Source of the DNA: Aquimarina sp. MAR_2010_214
GTDB taxonomy: Bacteria > Bacteroidota > Bacteroidia > Flavobacteriales > Flavobacteriaceae
Length of the DNA: 64,000 nt
NCBI RefSeq assembly: GCF_002846555.1
Contig: NZ_PJMS01000001.1
Coordinates: 496,001 to 560,000, forward strand
Reading direction: 5' to 3'
In this document: positions 1 through 11,072 of the stretch, in pieces
Numbering within the stretch: the first letter of the stretch is position 1
How the letters are laid out: the number at the start of each line of letters is the position of its first letter
Notes under the pieces: model-generated
What the model saw: only the letters and a program-made list of their open reading frames with translations
Database searches by the model: none
Told to the model about the DNA's origin: nothing
Position numbers and translations under genes: made by a program

Positions 1-2813
1 GTATTCTCTAAACCATATCCTAAGTCCTTTCCTTTTTGTACTCTAGGAACACCTTTTGTCATCCACACAGGAGCAGGCTCTCCTTTTAAGTAATAATCAA
101 AAAATTGCATCATTCTGATAGAAAGATCCTGTTTGTTTTTTACTTTTTTCAAATTATGAGCTTCCTCATTATATACTAGCAACCATACTGGTTTTTGCAA
201 TCTTCGCATTCCCATAAACATCTCTATACCTTGATAATAAGGTACTGCTCCATCATTATCGTTATGCATCATTAGTAATGGGGTTTCTATTTTTGGGATA
301 CCAAAAAGCGGTGAATTTTCAATATATAGATCAAATCCATCCCATAGGTTTTTTCCTAATCTGCTTTGTGTTCTTTCGTATTGAAATGCTCTGCTCAATC
401 CCGATTTCCATCTGATTCCACCATAAGCAGAAGTCATATTACTTACCGGAGCACCAGCCATCGCTGCTTTAAACTTATTAGTAACGGTTACCAGATATGC
501 TACCTGATATCCTCCCCAGCTTTGTCCTTGTATCCCTATATTATCTCTATCTATATATCCCAATTCTCCCAAAGCTTCTACTCCCGAGACTATACAATTG
601 TATGCACTGGCTCCAGGCTTACCTTCATCGTATACAATATCAGGAATAAACATGATATAATCATTACTTACCAAATACGAAGGATTTACAATAGAAGCAC
701 TGGGTTTAGGTATATGATAATTACGGTAGCTATCAGATCGTTTTTCATAAAAATAAGTGATCAAAGGATATTGCCTGGAAGGGTCAAAATCTTCCGGTTT
801 ATAAATAATTCCCTCTAGTTTTTTACCATCATATGTTTTCCAAGAGAATAACTCTGCAGTTCCCCATTTAAAATCTTTTTGATGTGGATTTATTGCTGTT
901 ATTCTATCTGAGTTTTGAAATGTATTCGTTGTTACATAAAGGTCAGGAAATGTAGTAAAGTTTTGTTTTCTATAGCTATAAACCTCGGCATTCTTTGCTT
1001 TTTGATAGGAGTTGATACGAAATTCTGAAGGCCGGATTTTTTCTATCAATTTTCCTTTTCTTAAAGTATATACTCCAGAAATTTTTGTCACCTTATCAAA
1101 ACTGATAATCAATAATTCCTTATTACAATATGTTGCTTTATTTTTTTGTTCAGGATCCAACATTTTTGTTCTATACTCAACATTGTTTTTCCTTCCATTT
1201 TGTGTAAGATTTATTGGTTTTTCTTTCCCAGAAAGAGAAACTCGCCAAATATCAAATTTATCATAAATCAATGCATTTCCTTTCGAATCAAAACCTCCAA
1301 AACCATAAGGAGAAGGTAATGAAGGGTGATCATCATCCTCATCATAAAATGCTATATCTAAATTTTTGGTAAGATTAACTTTTTTTACTGTAGATAAATG
1401 AACTGAGAACCAATGCTTTTCCTTCATGTCATAATACAAAGCATACTGCCCATCTGGAGAAAGAACGGGTTTTAACCCTTTATTTTTCAAAATTAAATGC
1501 TTATGACCAGTATAGGTGTCGATGGCATAAAAATCTTTTGCCCATGGATAATCCCAGGAACGTTCGATTTCATATGGCGCAGCTACAGAACCCAATATAA
1601 ACTGTTGCTCTTTTTTTCTATCAAAACTCAAGTCTTCAATAGTACTATCCTGAATATGTACATACTGATTAGACACTGTATTATAATAAGATACAAATGC
1701 TTTTTTGTTAAGTTTTTCTAATTTTGATTTTTGTTCTGGCTGAATTAGTTTATCCTGCCAGTTCCATACATCGACCTGTGGTATTTCATCTTTTAATAAT
1801 GTGGTATCTTTTGAGTATACTGCTTTTGGTTTTGAGTAAAAATATAACCTATCTCCATTATCAGCGAAAAAAGGTGTTTGATCTTTACTCAATTCCCAGT
1901 TTTCTCTAAGGTTCTTATCTGGTGTGTTTACAAGTTTTTGTAGCTTCTTATTTTTATAATAATACAATTCATACTTTAGGGAGTCTATTGCTGTAGAATC
2001 AACTGCAGATAGATAAGCAAATTGATTTCCATCTTTATATACTGCCAGTTTATCATAAATATATTTTGTAGTATCAATAGCAATTTTTACTCCAGACGCC
2101 AAGTTATACTCATAAACTCCAATATCTTTTTGTTTATCCTTTTTATTTTTTAAAGTATAATAAAATGTTTTTGCTTTTTCTGGTAAGACAAAATCTTTTA
2201 TTTGATGTATGGTATCTTTTTGCTTTGTTTTTAAATTGTAAACCAAAGCATAATTCTGTTTAAACGCCATTGGAGCATTTTTGTCTATACTATCGGTTTT
2301 TTGCTCAGAAAGCGTCTTTTTCTTTCCTTTTTCTTCCTTTTTTTCTTTTTTAAAATTTTCAATAACCAGCCAGCCTTCTTGTTTTTTTGGTATTTTATAT
2401 TTTTTCACTCTTAAAATAGAATCATAAATCGTATTGTTTTTTACATCATAGATAAACAAAGCATCTTTAGTTCTATTTTCCTTTTTTACTTCTTCCTTTT
2501 TTTCTTTTCTGGTGAGTTGATAATTAGGTCTCTTTTTAAAAATAACATAATTTTCATTAAAAGATATTGAAGTATCATACCCATTAGGGTATTTAAATTT
2601 AGTTTTGTTTTGAGTATTATATATCTCTACATAACCATCTCCTCTTTTAGTATTGGTTTCTATAGTAGATACGATTAGCTTTCCTTTATCAGAGATTTTT
2701 ACATCAGTAATATTTTTCCATAAATCGTAGTCAGCATGAGTCAATGTTTTTTTCTGAGCAGAAATCAATGAGGTAATTAGTATAGCTACAAAGGTGACTA
2801 GTCTTTGAATCAT
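1..2813 (-). CDS. S9 family prolyl oligopeptidase, secreted, C-terminal end outside window
   Basis: Leftward gene starting at ATG 2813; 937 codons are visible and the reading frame is still open at base 1. A signal peptide covers about residues 1-19 (ending LISA before QKK), so the enzyme should be exported. The last third is an alpha/beta-hydrolase domain with the nucleophile elbow GQSWGGY (Ser765), an acid region HNDNDGAVP (Asp852/Asp854) and the histidine in NEEAHN (His886). The whole triad is inside the window and only a short tail is likely missing. The preceding ~700 residues fit the long beta-propeller-type N-terminal region of large S9 peptidases, which restricts substrates to peptides. 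The stretch around residues 115-180 is Lys-rich. It probably degrades peptides in the periplasm. No partner gene is visible. Confidence 0.88.
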   Translation of the reverse strand, partial: MIQRLVTFVAILITSLISAQKKTLTHADYDLWKNITDVKISDKGKLIVSTIETNTKRGDGYVEIYNTQNKTKFKYPNGYDTSISFNENYVIFKKRPNYQLTRKEKKEEVKKENRTKDALFIYDVKNNTIYDSILRVKKYKIPKKQEGWLVIENFKKEKKEEKGKKKTLSEQKTDSIDKNAPMAFKQNYALVYNLKTKQKDTIHQIKDFVLPEKAKTFYYTLKNKKDKQKDIGVYEYNLASGVKIAIDTTKYIYDKLAVYKDGNQFAYLSAVDSTAIDSLKYELYYYKNKKLQKLVNTPDKNLRENWELSKDQTPFFADNGDRLYFYSKPKAVYSKDTTLLKDEIPQVDVWNWQDKLIQPEQKSKLEKLNKKAFVSYYNTVSNQYVHIQDSTIEDLSFDRKKEQQFILGSVAAPYEIERSWDYPWAKDFYAIDTYTGHKHLILKNKGLKPVLSPDGQYALYYDMKEKHWFSVHLSTVKKVNLTKNLDIAFYDEDDDHPSLPSPYGFGGFDSKGNALIYDKFDIWRVSLSGKEKPINLTQNGRKNNVEYRTKMLDPEQKNKATYCNKELLIISFDKVTKISGVYTLRKGKLIEKIRPSEFRINSYQKAKNAEVYSYRKQNFTTFPDLYVTTNTFQNSDRITAINPHQKDFKWGTAELFSWKTYDGKKLEGIIYKPEDFDPSRQYPLITYFYEKRSDSYRNYHIPKPSASIVNPSYLVSNDYIMFIPDIVYDEGKPGASAYNCIVSGVEALGELGYIDRDNIGIQGQSWGGYQVAYLVTVTNKFKAAMAGAPVSNMTSAYGGIRWKSGLSRAFQYERTQSRLGKNLWDGFDLYIENSPLFGIPKIETPLLMMHNDNDGAVPYYQGIEMFMGMRRLQKPVWLLVYNEEAHNLKKVKNKQDLSIRMMQFFDYYLKGEPAPVWMTKGVPRVQKGKDLGYGLEN

Positions 2814-3000
2814 ATGTAAGATTTTAATATTAGAGTGATTATATATGCTTTGGAAAAATATAAAACCTTTTTACCAAAAAAGTCTGTTTAACATAATTTT
2901 ATCTAAAAATCAGCCATTTAGACAGCCTATTCTATTAATTTTATTGGAGAATCTAAATCCTGAACATAATATTAACACCTCTGTTCATCGTTTCTTGAGG

Positions 3001-3043
3001 TTTTAAATAAAAAATCCCTGTTACAATAGATGTAACAGGGATT
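3001..3043 (-). terminator. Rho-independent terminator after atpC
   Basis: A perfect 13-bp inverted repeat (3013-3025 with 3031-3043, 5-base loop) is followed, read leftward, by a T-rich run at 3012-3001. It lies 37 bp beyond the atpC stop codon and should end the atpD-atpC transcript. Confidence 0.8.
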
Positions 3044-3079
3044 CATATACTATATAATTAAATTATTGTATTGACCTAA

Positions 3080-3358
3080 CTAATCTGCAAGTACAATAAC
3101 CTTATTATCTTTCATTTCGATAGTTCCTGAGGCAATAGAAAGTAGTGTTGCTCCATTTTCACCTTTTGTGAATTTATCAGCAACTTCTTCTTCTAGATTC
3201 ATCTCACCATACACTTTTACGTCTCCTTTTCCTAATAAAGAAACAATAGGTGCGTGATTATCTAACATCTGAAACTCTCCATCTATCCCTGGTACGGCAA
3301 CCGAAGCTACTTCACCACTAAATAATATTGCTTCTGGAGTTACTATTTCTAAATACAT
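3080..3358 (-). CDS. atpC: F1Fo ATP synthase epsilon subunit, short form
   Basis: 92-residue F1 epsilon subunit: it joins the central stalk of ATP synthase on the cytoplasmic side of the membrane. The protein starts MYLEIVTPEAILFSGEV and contains the conserved VPGIDGEFQMLDNHAPIVSLL stretch (residues about 21-42) of the N-terminal beta-sandwich. It ends soon after this domain. The C-terminal two-helix domain that inhibits ATP hydrolysis in most bacteria (family length about 130-140 residues) is absent, and the normal stop plus terminator show this is not a local frameshift. It lies 94 bp downstream of atpD in the same direction, a two-gene unit typical of Bacteroidota in which the other ATP synthase genes are elsewhere. 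Confidence 0.93.
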   Translation of the reverse strand: MYLEIVTPEAILFSGEVASVAVPGIDGEFQMLDNHAPIVSLLGKGDVKVYGEMNLEEEVADKFTKGENGATLLSIASGTIEMKDNKVIVLAD

Positions 3359-3452
3359 ATTTTTAAGTATTGAGTATTGAGTAATTAGTATTTAGACCAT
3401 AATGAGAAAGAAACTAATCTCACTACTCAATTACTAACTTCTCACTACTAAT

Positions 3453-4979
<1,527 letters not shown>

Positions 4980-5046
4980 TTAGTATTTAACTATGTTAAA
5001 AAAATCAAGTACTCAACCATACTGAATACTAGCTTTTTTCAGGCTG

Positions 5047-5082
5047 CAAATATAGTCTTTTAAAATGAAAAAAATAACTCAA
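5047..5082 (-). promoter_or_regulatory. Candidate promoter of atpD-atpC
   Basis: Read leftward, the exact Bacteroidota -7 box TATATTTG (TAnnTTTG) lies at 5054-5047 with a TTG at 5082-5080, 25 bases upstream. The spacing is a little longer than usual. The predicted leader before the atpD ATG is about 80 nt. Confidence 0.5.
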
Positions 5083-5231
5083 TTTCTTTAGTTTTTTTCA
5101 AGTCGTACTTTACTTCTTTTTTCAATTCTAAGAATCCTTCTTTTTTTGAGGTTAAATGGTAGCTTTGAATTGTTTGATGAATTAATTTTTCGAAATAAAT
5201 ATTTTCCTTATTTTTAGATAAAACCAGTTAA

Positions 5232-6506
5232 ATGGAAACTTATGCTATCGCACTAAGCTATGCAATACCAGGCTTTATTGTACTCATTCTCGTTGAATAT
5301 TTAATTAGTAGATGGAAAAGAATACCTGTTAACGAAGGCATGGATACAATTTCGAGTATTAGTTCTGGTATCACAAATACACTAAAAAGCTTGATTGGCC
5401 TTACTGTTATCATTTTAAGCTATGAATGGATGGTCGAACATCTGGCTTTAATAGAAATTAAGTCTACAATTTTGATATATATTTTAACTTTTATCGGGTT
5501 GGATTTTATTGGATATTGGTCACACCGTTTTAATCATACTATAAATGTATTCTGGAACCGGCATATCATACATCACAGTAGTGAAGAGTTTAATTTGGCA
5601 TGTGCCTTACGGCAAAATGTATCTGCAATAGTTGCTATTTATTTTTTTCTTTATATCCCATTAGCATTAGTCGGGATTCCTGCAAATATTGTTGCATTTG
5701 TTGCTCCTATTCATTTCTTTGCTCAATTTTGGTACCATACCCGATTAATCAATAAAATGGGAATTTTAGAACATATTATTGTTACTCCCTCTCATCACAG
5801 AGTTCATCATGCAATTAACGACGAATATTTGGATAAAAACTATTCTGAAATATTCATTTTTTGGGATAAACTTTTTGGAACTTTTCAAGAAGAATTACCA
5901 GACAAACCACCGATTTATGGCGTAAAAAAACCTGTAAACACCTGGAATCCTTTCTTTATCAATTTCATGCACCTGTGGGGAATAATAAAAGATGCATGGA
6001 GAACCCAAAATTGGTTTGATAAAATCAGGATATGGTTTATGCCCACAGGATGGCGACCAGAGGATGTAAAAGAAAAATACCCCATACAGCTCATCACTAA
6101 TCCTTACTCCAGACAGAAATACAAAACAGAAAGTTCATTGGTGTTAAAATTATGGTCCTGGTTTCAGCTTGTAACTACAGTAGCACTTATGTATTATCTA
6201 TTGATTAGCGTTGCCGATCTAGAGTTTATTCAAATTGTAAACTACTCTATCTTTCTGGCGGTATCAATATTTGCTTATACCTCTCTAATGGACCGACATA
6301 TAATTTCTTTGTTTGCAGAATGTATTAAGCTCGCAATGGGATTATATTTTATACTTTATTATGGTAGTTGGTTTGATATTGACACTATTTTTCAAGGGGC
6401 TACATTTGTAGTTTTAGGATATATAATTATATCTTTTTTACTATCCTTATATTTTCAATTAATAGAAAGGAACTACAATTCTCATTCTATTCAACAAACA
6501 GCATAA
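5232..6506 (+). CDS. Sterol desaturase / fatty acid hydroxylase family membrane protein
   Basis: 424-residue integral membrane protein of the fatty-acid-hydroxylase superfamily, di-iron enzymes that hydroxylate or desaturate lipids. The His clusters expected for the metal site are present: HRFNH (98-102), HIIHH (111-115) and HHRVHH (188-193). Hydrophobic segments surround them (about 10-26, 52-66, 78-95, 130-160). After about residue 300 there is an extra C-terminal part with four further hydrophobic segments, roughly 310-410, not needed for the catalytic core. The substrate cannot be told from sequence. The gene stands alone, divergent from atpD and convergent with the SGNH gene, with a shared terminator. 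A TAGCTTTG box at 5160-5167 may be its promoter. Confidence 0.85.
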   Translation: METYAIALSYAIPGFIVLILVEYLISRWKRIPVNEGMDTISSISSGITNTLKSLIGLTVIILSYEWMVEHLALIEIKSTILIYILTFIGLDFIGYWSHRFNHTINVFWNRHIIHHSSEEFNLACALRQNVSAIVAIYFFLYIPLALVGIPANIVAFVAPIHFFAQFWYHTRLINKMGILEHIIVTPSHHRVHHAINDEYLDKNYSEIFIFWDKLFGTFQEELPDKPPIYGVKKPVNTWNPFFINFMHLWGIIKDAWRTQNWFDKIRIWFMPTGWRPEDVKEKYPIQLITNPYSRQKYKTESSLVLKLWSWFQLVTTVALMYYLLISVADLEFIQIVNYSIFLAVSIFAYTSLMDRHIISLFAECIKLAMGLYFILYYGSWFDIDTIFQGATFVVLGYIIISFLLSLYFQLIERNYNSHSIQQTA

Positions 6507-6539
6507 AAAACCCACTTTAGGATATCTACAGTGGGTTTT
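6507..6539. terminator. Bidirectional terminator between convergent genes
   Basis: The inverted repeat AAAACCCACT (6507-6516) and AGTGGGTTTT (6530-6539) has A-rich and T-rich flanks on both strands, so it can end the rightward hydroxylase-family transcript and the leftward TonB-receptor/SGNH transcript. Confidence 0.8.
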
Positions 6540-6559
6540 ATTATTTTAGAATTTATGAT

Positions 6560-8050
6560 CTATTTTAACAAAGGTGAATAAAAAGTTGGGTAATCCACTG
6601 CTTTTACCATAGGTAAATTAGAACCGTATGTAGTATTTATAGACTCCATTGCTTTATTTGCTAAAAAAGCATAACCTCTAGCTGTAGGATGCACTCCATC
6701 TAAAGAAAAAGCGCCACCAAAAACTAAATTATCATTCAAGAAAAATTCATCAAATGGCACTCCATTTTCGTTTTCAGAAATTTGATTAAGAAGCATATTT
6801 ACATCTACAAAAGCTAAACCTGCTTGCTGGACTGTTGTACTTATTATCGTATTAAATGTATTAGTTGCGGTAGTTATCTCTTGTTGCTCGGTTGGTATCA
6901 ATACCCATTTGTCTTCCAAAGGAACTGACACTCCATTAATTAATAATGGATTCCCTCCAACCGTAGTACCTATAAAAGAAGAACTTGGTAGTACTAATAA
7001 ATCTTTTGCAGTAGCATGTCTGTAATTTGGCAAACCAGAACCAGTTAGGTTTGTTAAACTTTCATCTTCTATCACAACTGCATTTTGCCCTTCTACAAAT
7101 TTAATTGTCCTAGCTTTTCTTTCTGCCTCATCAATGCCACCAAGATTTTCTGCTTGTAATAAACCTGCATTATACATTGCATACCCTTGATTAACCGCAC
7201 CCGCTTTTGTCGCATCTAAAGGAACAGGGTTGTATGGTACTGTTGTAAAATGAGGTAAAGATGTTACATCAGGAATATTGAATACTACTCCTTTTGTTTC
7301 ACCAGAAGTTAGCGTGGTAATTAACGCATTATACGCCTGTGTAAATGTAGTTTCATCTGTTATTGGGTCTGTACCATCTCCTCCGGATAAAGCATACCCC
7401 AGCACATCGTTATTACCGATCCACAACGAGAAAAATGTTGGATTCTGAGCTATAGCATCACCAAGTACAGATGCTGTAGGACTAGAAGCAATTCTCACAA
7501 AATAAGGATTAGCCAAATTTGGTAGTCCTGCTGCATTACCATATCCAGCTGCAGATAAATGAAAGCTTTTGGCTCCAGGGATTCCCATATTATTAAAAGG
7601 TCCTGATATTATATTTGTTATTTCTGTGGTGGGTACCTCGGGAGTATCATCATCTGGTGTGGTTCCTAATAATCGTGGTCCCGATTCATTTGGCGGATCA
7701 GGATTAGGGTCACTATAAAAATAAAATCTAGGATTTAAAGTAGGAGTTCCTGCTACAAGAGCTCCCCCGATATTATCGTTCATTAAAGGTTGTTTAAATT
7801 CTCCTCCTCCTGCTAAAGTAAATTGTTTTGCCAAAATATTAGATATTGAGTTTTCTTGTCCAGCAATAAACAGGGCCCCGTCAGTAAACCCGGCAGTCAT
7901 AGAATTCCCTAAGGAAACAAATTTTGAAAAATCTGCATTCCCTGAAGTAACTACTATTTCTTCACCTACAGTAGAGGTATCATCATCTGATTCGCAAGAA
8001 ATATATCCAAAAATCAACAGGAGTATTAACCATTTATATTGAGTATCCAT
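6560..8050 (-). CDS. SGNH/GDSL-hydrolase-type lipoprotein paired with TonB receptor
   Basis: 496 residues with a lipoprotein signal ending GYISC (Cys19), so the protein should be lipid-anchored in the envelope, probably the outer membrane. SGNH blocks are visible: block I VSLGNSMTAGF (Ser50 nucleophile), block III WIGNNDVLG, and block V DGVHPT (Asp451, His454). The chemistry would be an esterase or lipase, but the substrate is unknown. It lies 32 bp downstream of the TonB-dependent receptor, in the same direction. This receptor/SGNH pair recurs in Flavobacteriia and suggests the lipoprotein works with the receptor on an imported or surface-bound lipid-like compound (inference). A terminator follows. 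Confidence 0.85.
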   Translation of the reverse strand: MDTQYKWLILLLIFGYISCESDDDTSTVGEEIVVTSGNADFSKFVSLGNSMTAGFTDGALFIAGQENSISNILAKQFTLAGGGEFKQPLMNDNIGGALVAGTPTLNPRFYFYSDPNPDPPNESGPRLLGTTPDDDTPEVPTTEITNIISGPFNNMGIPGAKSFHLSAAGYGNAAGLPNLANPYFVRIASSPTASVLGDAIAQNPTFFSLWIGNNDVLGYALSGGDGTDPITDETTFTQAYNALITTLTSGETKGVVFNIPDVTSLPHFTTVPYNPVPLDATKAGAVNQGYAMYNAGLLQAENLGGIDEAERKARTIKFVEGQNAVVIEDESLTNLTGSGLPNYRHATAKDLLVLPSSSFIGTTVGGNPLLINGVSVPLEDKWVLIPTEQQEITTATNTFNTIISTTVQQAGLAFVDVNMLLNQISENENGVPFDEFFLNDNLVFGGAFSLDGVHPTARGYAFLANKAMESINTTYGSNLPMVKAVDYPTFYSPLLK

Positions 8051-8082
8051 CTGTTCTTTTTTTATTGTTTTTTAATCGTTGC

Positions 8083-10845
8083 TTACAAATTATTTATTGA
8101 CAAGCTTATGTAATACTGGGATCCAATAAATCCAGTTCCAAATGCCGTGAAATATTCATCTCCTCCAATGTTAGTCGCACCAACTTTAAGAGTAGTTTTC
8201 AATTTTGGGATCTTATAATTTATCTGAGCATCGATAACCGAGAAAGATGGTATATTTCCATTTCCAAATGAAGCTTCCCAGAAGTAACTATCACTCCAAC
8301 GATAACTAGCATTAAATCCAAAATTTTCAAACAAATTTGCATGCCCAAAAGTAGCTTTTACTTTATGTTTGGGGGTATTAAAATTAGTCACGAAATCAGG
8401 ATCTTTATCTTTATCGAAATCCTGTTCGGCATAAGTATAATTAACTCCTAAATCAAAATCCCCAGGAATTCTTGTGTTTACTCCTATTGTAGCTCCAAAA
8501 GATTTTATATCTACATCTGAGTTTGTATAGGCCTGATATACTTTAAAATCATCATTCTGTAATGCAAGAAGTGATAATGTCCCATCTCCTACTTGACCAT
8601 ATAATGGTACAATTACATTTTCACTGGATATAAAATCTTTATATTGGTTATAATACCCGCTTAGATCAATAATAAGTTTCTTTACTTTACCACGATATCC
8701 CACTTCCAAAGCTGTAATTTTTTCTGGTTCTACAAGACTTGCATTAGAAGCTTCTGGTGTTCCATTTGTTACTGAGTTTGCTGAAAACGAATTTTCGTAA
8801 GCTGCTCTACCCGTTATAGTAACGGAATCAGACCCTACAATAGTTTCGCCGGCTCCACTTAAATCATCAAATGTCCTTACATCTCTATCTAAATTATCAT
8901 TAGCAGACCCAACTAATATCGCTCGTCCTACATCCAATCCGATATACAAATCCTGTGTAGTTGGATTTCTAAACCCCGTTTGTACAGAAGCCCTGATATT
9001 ATGATTTCTTTCGGCACCTAAAGTGTATCCTATCGATAATCTAGGTGATATATTACCTTCAAACAATTCAGATTTATCATATCGAACAGATCCTGTTGCT
9101 TTTAATCTTTCATCTGCAAATTTTTTCTGAATTTGTGTATACGCCCCGTATTCAGAATACCTAATAGGTCCATCAAAATCTGTAAAGATTGTACCTGAAG
9201 AATTCAATTTATACTCTCTAAATGATCCTCCTACCTGAATATCTGCAATATCCCCTATGATATGACTTAAATTATAATTAACGTCCACATGTTTTAACTG
9301 AGAAGCATCTTGAAATTTTGATCCCGTTAACAGGTTTGGATCATTAATTACCGCTTCAAAGGCTTGTTCAAACCCTGGTGTCCCCGGTCTAAGGCGACCT
9401 GTATCAGCTGTTTGTCTTGCAATAAGATGTGCTTGCTCTGGCAATTGACCAGCTAATGTTGCCTGGACGAAAGTACCTGCATATTGACCAAACCAAGTTT
9501 GATCATCTTTCCATTTTCTATTAACATTAATTCCAGTAAATCTTATATCATAAGAATCTCCTGCGTTTTCATCAGTTAAATACCCTCTAACAAAAAAGTT
9601 GTTGTTCTTAAATTCTAATTTATGCTGTTGTAAGAAAAAATTACGAATCGAATATCGATTTGCTCCCTGATAAATTGTAGTTCCTTTACCTATTTTTCCT
9701 TTATAAATAACTTCAAAATCATTAGCAAATGGTCTATAGTGTAATGCTGCATCAAATTTTATACTTTCTGCTTTATTAGCATTTAAGTCTTGCTCATTAT
9801 ATCCCGTTCTACTAACGCTCTCATCTGGTAACAAGTTTTCGGCTCCTGCTGGTAGAACCCCTCTATTTACAAGAGCTTCTCCTACACCTCTTATATTTGT
9901 ACTTACCTCATCACCATACACATTAAGACCATCATAATTAAGGTCTGACCTATCGGTATCAGGATTTAAAACATTAACAGTGTTAGTTGCAAACCAATCT
10001 GTACCTCGCAGATACGAGAAATTAGCTTTTGCTGCGAATTTCTCTGAAAACTTATGCGCAACTCTGATTCCGTAATCATAAAACTCATTATCTCCTGCCG
10101 CTTCTTGCGAGGTAATTCCACCTTTAAAATATGCACTAATTCCATGATGATCAAATGGATTTTTGCTTGTCATAAACAGAATTCCATTAAAAGCATTCGC
10201 TCCATACAATGCAGAAGACGCTCCTGGCAATAATTCTACACTATTAACATCTAGCTCTGTCATCCCCAACAGGTTTCCTAATACGAAATTAAGAGCAGGT
10301 GCTGAATTATCCATTCCATCTACCAATTGAACGAAACGAGTATTCGAAAATGCTGCAAATCCTCTGGTATTAACAGATTTAAACGTTAAACTATTTGTAT
10401 TAACATCAACTCCTTTAAGATTTTCCAATCCATCATAGAAATCTACTGAGGGCGTGTTTTTAATTTCTCTAATTCCGAAACGCTCAACACTTACTGGTGA
10501 TTCGAAGATACGCTCTGGTGTTCTGGAAGCAGAAATAACTACTTCGTCAAGTTCTGTACCCGCTTTTAATACAATAGTTAAGTCTGCAGTTTGAGAAGAT
10601 ATTTCTATTGATGAGGATTCAAACCCTACAGAACTGGCTATTATTGTAAAAGGGGGTGATTCCTGAACTGTTAAAGTAAAAATACCGTCAAAATCTGTTA
10701 CTGTTCCCGAAGAGGAGTTTTTTAACGTGATATTTGCTCCTGGAATGGGCTGACCGCTATCATCTACTACCTTTCCGCCAATTGTTGTTTGTGCAGTAGC
10801 AACAATGCATACCATCATCATTATTACTAATGTAATTTTTTTCAT
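8083..10845 (-). CDS. TonB-dependent outer-membrane receptor with CarboxypepD_reg-like N-domain
   Basis: 920-residue outer-membrane receptor. Signal peptide about 1-19 (ending VATAQ). Residues about 21-105 form a CarboxypepD_reg-like beta-sandwich (GGKVVDDSGQPIPGANITLK). The plug follows at about 115-230 and includes DVNTNSLTFKSVNTRGFA and VQLVDGMDNSAPALNF. The rest is beta-barrel, ending in an alternating, hydrophobic terminal strand (QYYISLSINNL). No SusD-type partner is present; instead the downstream gene is an SGNH lipoprotein, the usual partner of this receptor subgroup. Energy would come from TonB-ExbBD elsewhere. The transported compound is not predictable. Confidence 0.92.
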   Translation of the reverse strand: MKKITLVIMMMVCIVATAQTTIGGKVVDDSGQPIPGANITLKNSSSGTVTDFDGIFTLTVQESPPFTIIASSVGFESSSIEISSQTADLTIVLKAGTELDEVVISASRTPERIFESPVSVERFGIREIKNTPSVDFYDGLENLKGVDVNTNSLTFKSVNTRGFAAFSNTRFVQLVDGMDNSAPALNFVLGNLLGMTELDVNSVELLPGASSALYGANAFNGILFMTSKNPFDHHGISAYFKGGITSQEAAGDNEFYDYGIRVAHKFSEKFAAKANFSYLRGTDWFATNTVNVLNPDTDRSDLNYDGLNVYGDEVSTNIRGVGEALVNRGVLPAGAENLLPDESVSRTGYNEQDLNANKAESIKFDAALHYRPFANDFEVIYKGKIGKGTTIYQGANRYSIRNFFLQQHKLEFKNNNFFVRGYLTDENAGDSYDIRFTGINVNRKWKDDQTWFGQYAGTFVQATLAGQLPEQAHLIARQTADTGRLRPGTPGFEQAFEAVINDPNLLTGSKFQDASQLKHVDVNYNLSHIIGDIADIQVGGSFREYKLNSSGTIFTDFDGPIRYSEYGAYTQIQKKFADERLKATGSVRYDKSELFEGNISPRLSIGYTLGAERNHNIRASVQTGFRNPTTQDLYIGLDVGRAILVGSANDNLDRDVRTFDDLSGAGETIVGSDSVTITGRAAYENSFSANSVTNGTPEASNASLVEPEKITALEVGYRGKVKKLIIDLSGYYNQYKDFISSENVIVPLYGQVGDGTLSLLALQNDDFKVYQAYTNSDVDIKSFGATIGVNTRIPGDFDLGVNYTYAEQDFDKDKDPDFVTNFNTPKHKVKATFGHANLFENFGFNASYRWSDSYFWEASFGNGNIPSFSVIDAQINYKIPKLKTTLKVGATNIGGDEYFTAFGTGFIGSQYYISLSINNL

Positions 10846-11006
10846 GCCCCTAAAAATTTAATAGTTATGATAACAATATACGTTTTTTCCATAATTTCTC
10901 AGCAAAATCAACAAACCTTTGTGATTTCATTACCAAAAACCCATCACGTAACATTATCATCATTTCATAGTTTTTATTTTTCATTCTATCTCTATCAAAA
11001 ACTAAA

Positions 11007-11036
11007 AACCCTATCTGAAAATTTTCAGATAGGGTT
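11007..11036 (-). terminator. Terminator after glmS
   Basis: A 15-base arm pair (AACCCTATCTGAAAA at 11007-11021 with TTTTCAGATAGGGTT at 11022-11036; the innermost bases form the loop) lies 37 bp past the glmS stop, with a TTTAGTTTTT run on the leftward strand. It separates the glmS operon from the TonB receptor gene. Confidence 0.75.
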
Positions 11037-11072
11037 ACAGTATTATAATCGATCTCTATATAAGAGTATTAG

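Noticed and set aside
3359..3452. Repeated GAGTA/TTAGTA words in the atpD-atpC gap
   Set aside because: Low-complexity AT-rich text with only imperfect 7-bp complementarity; no clear structure.
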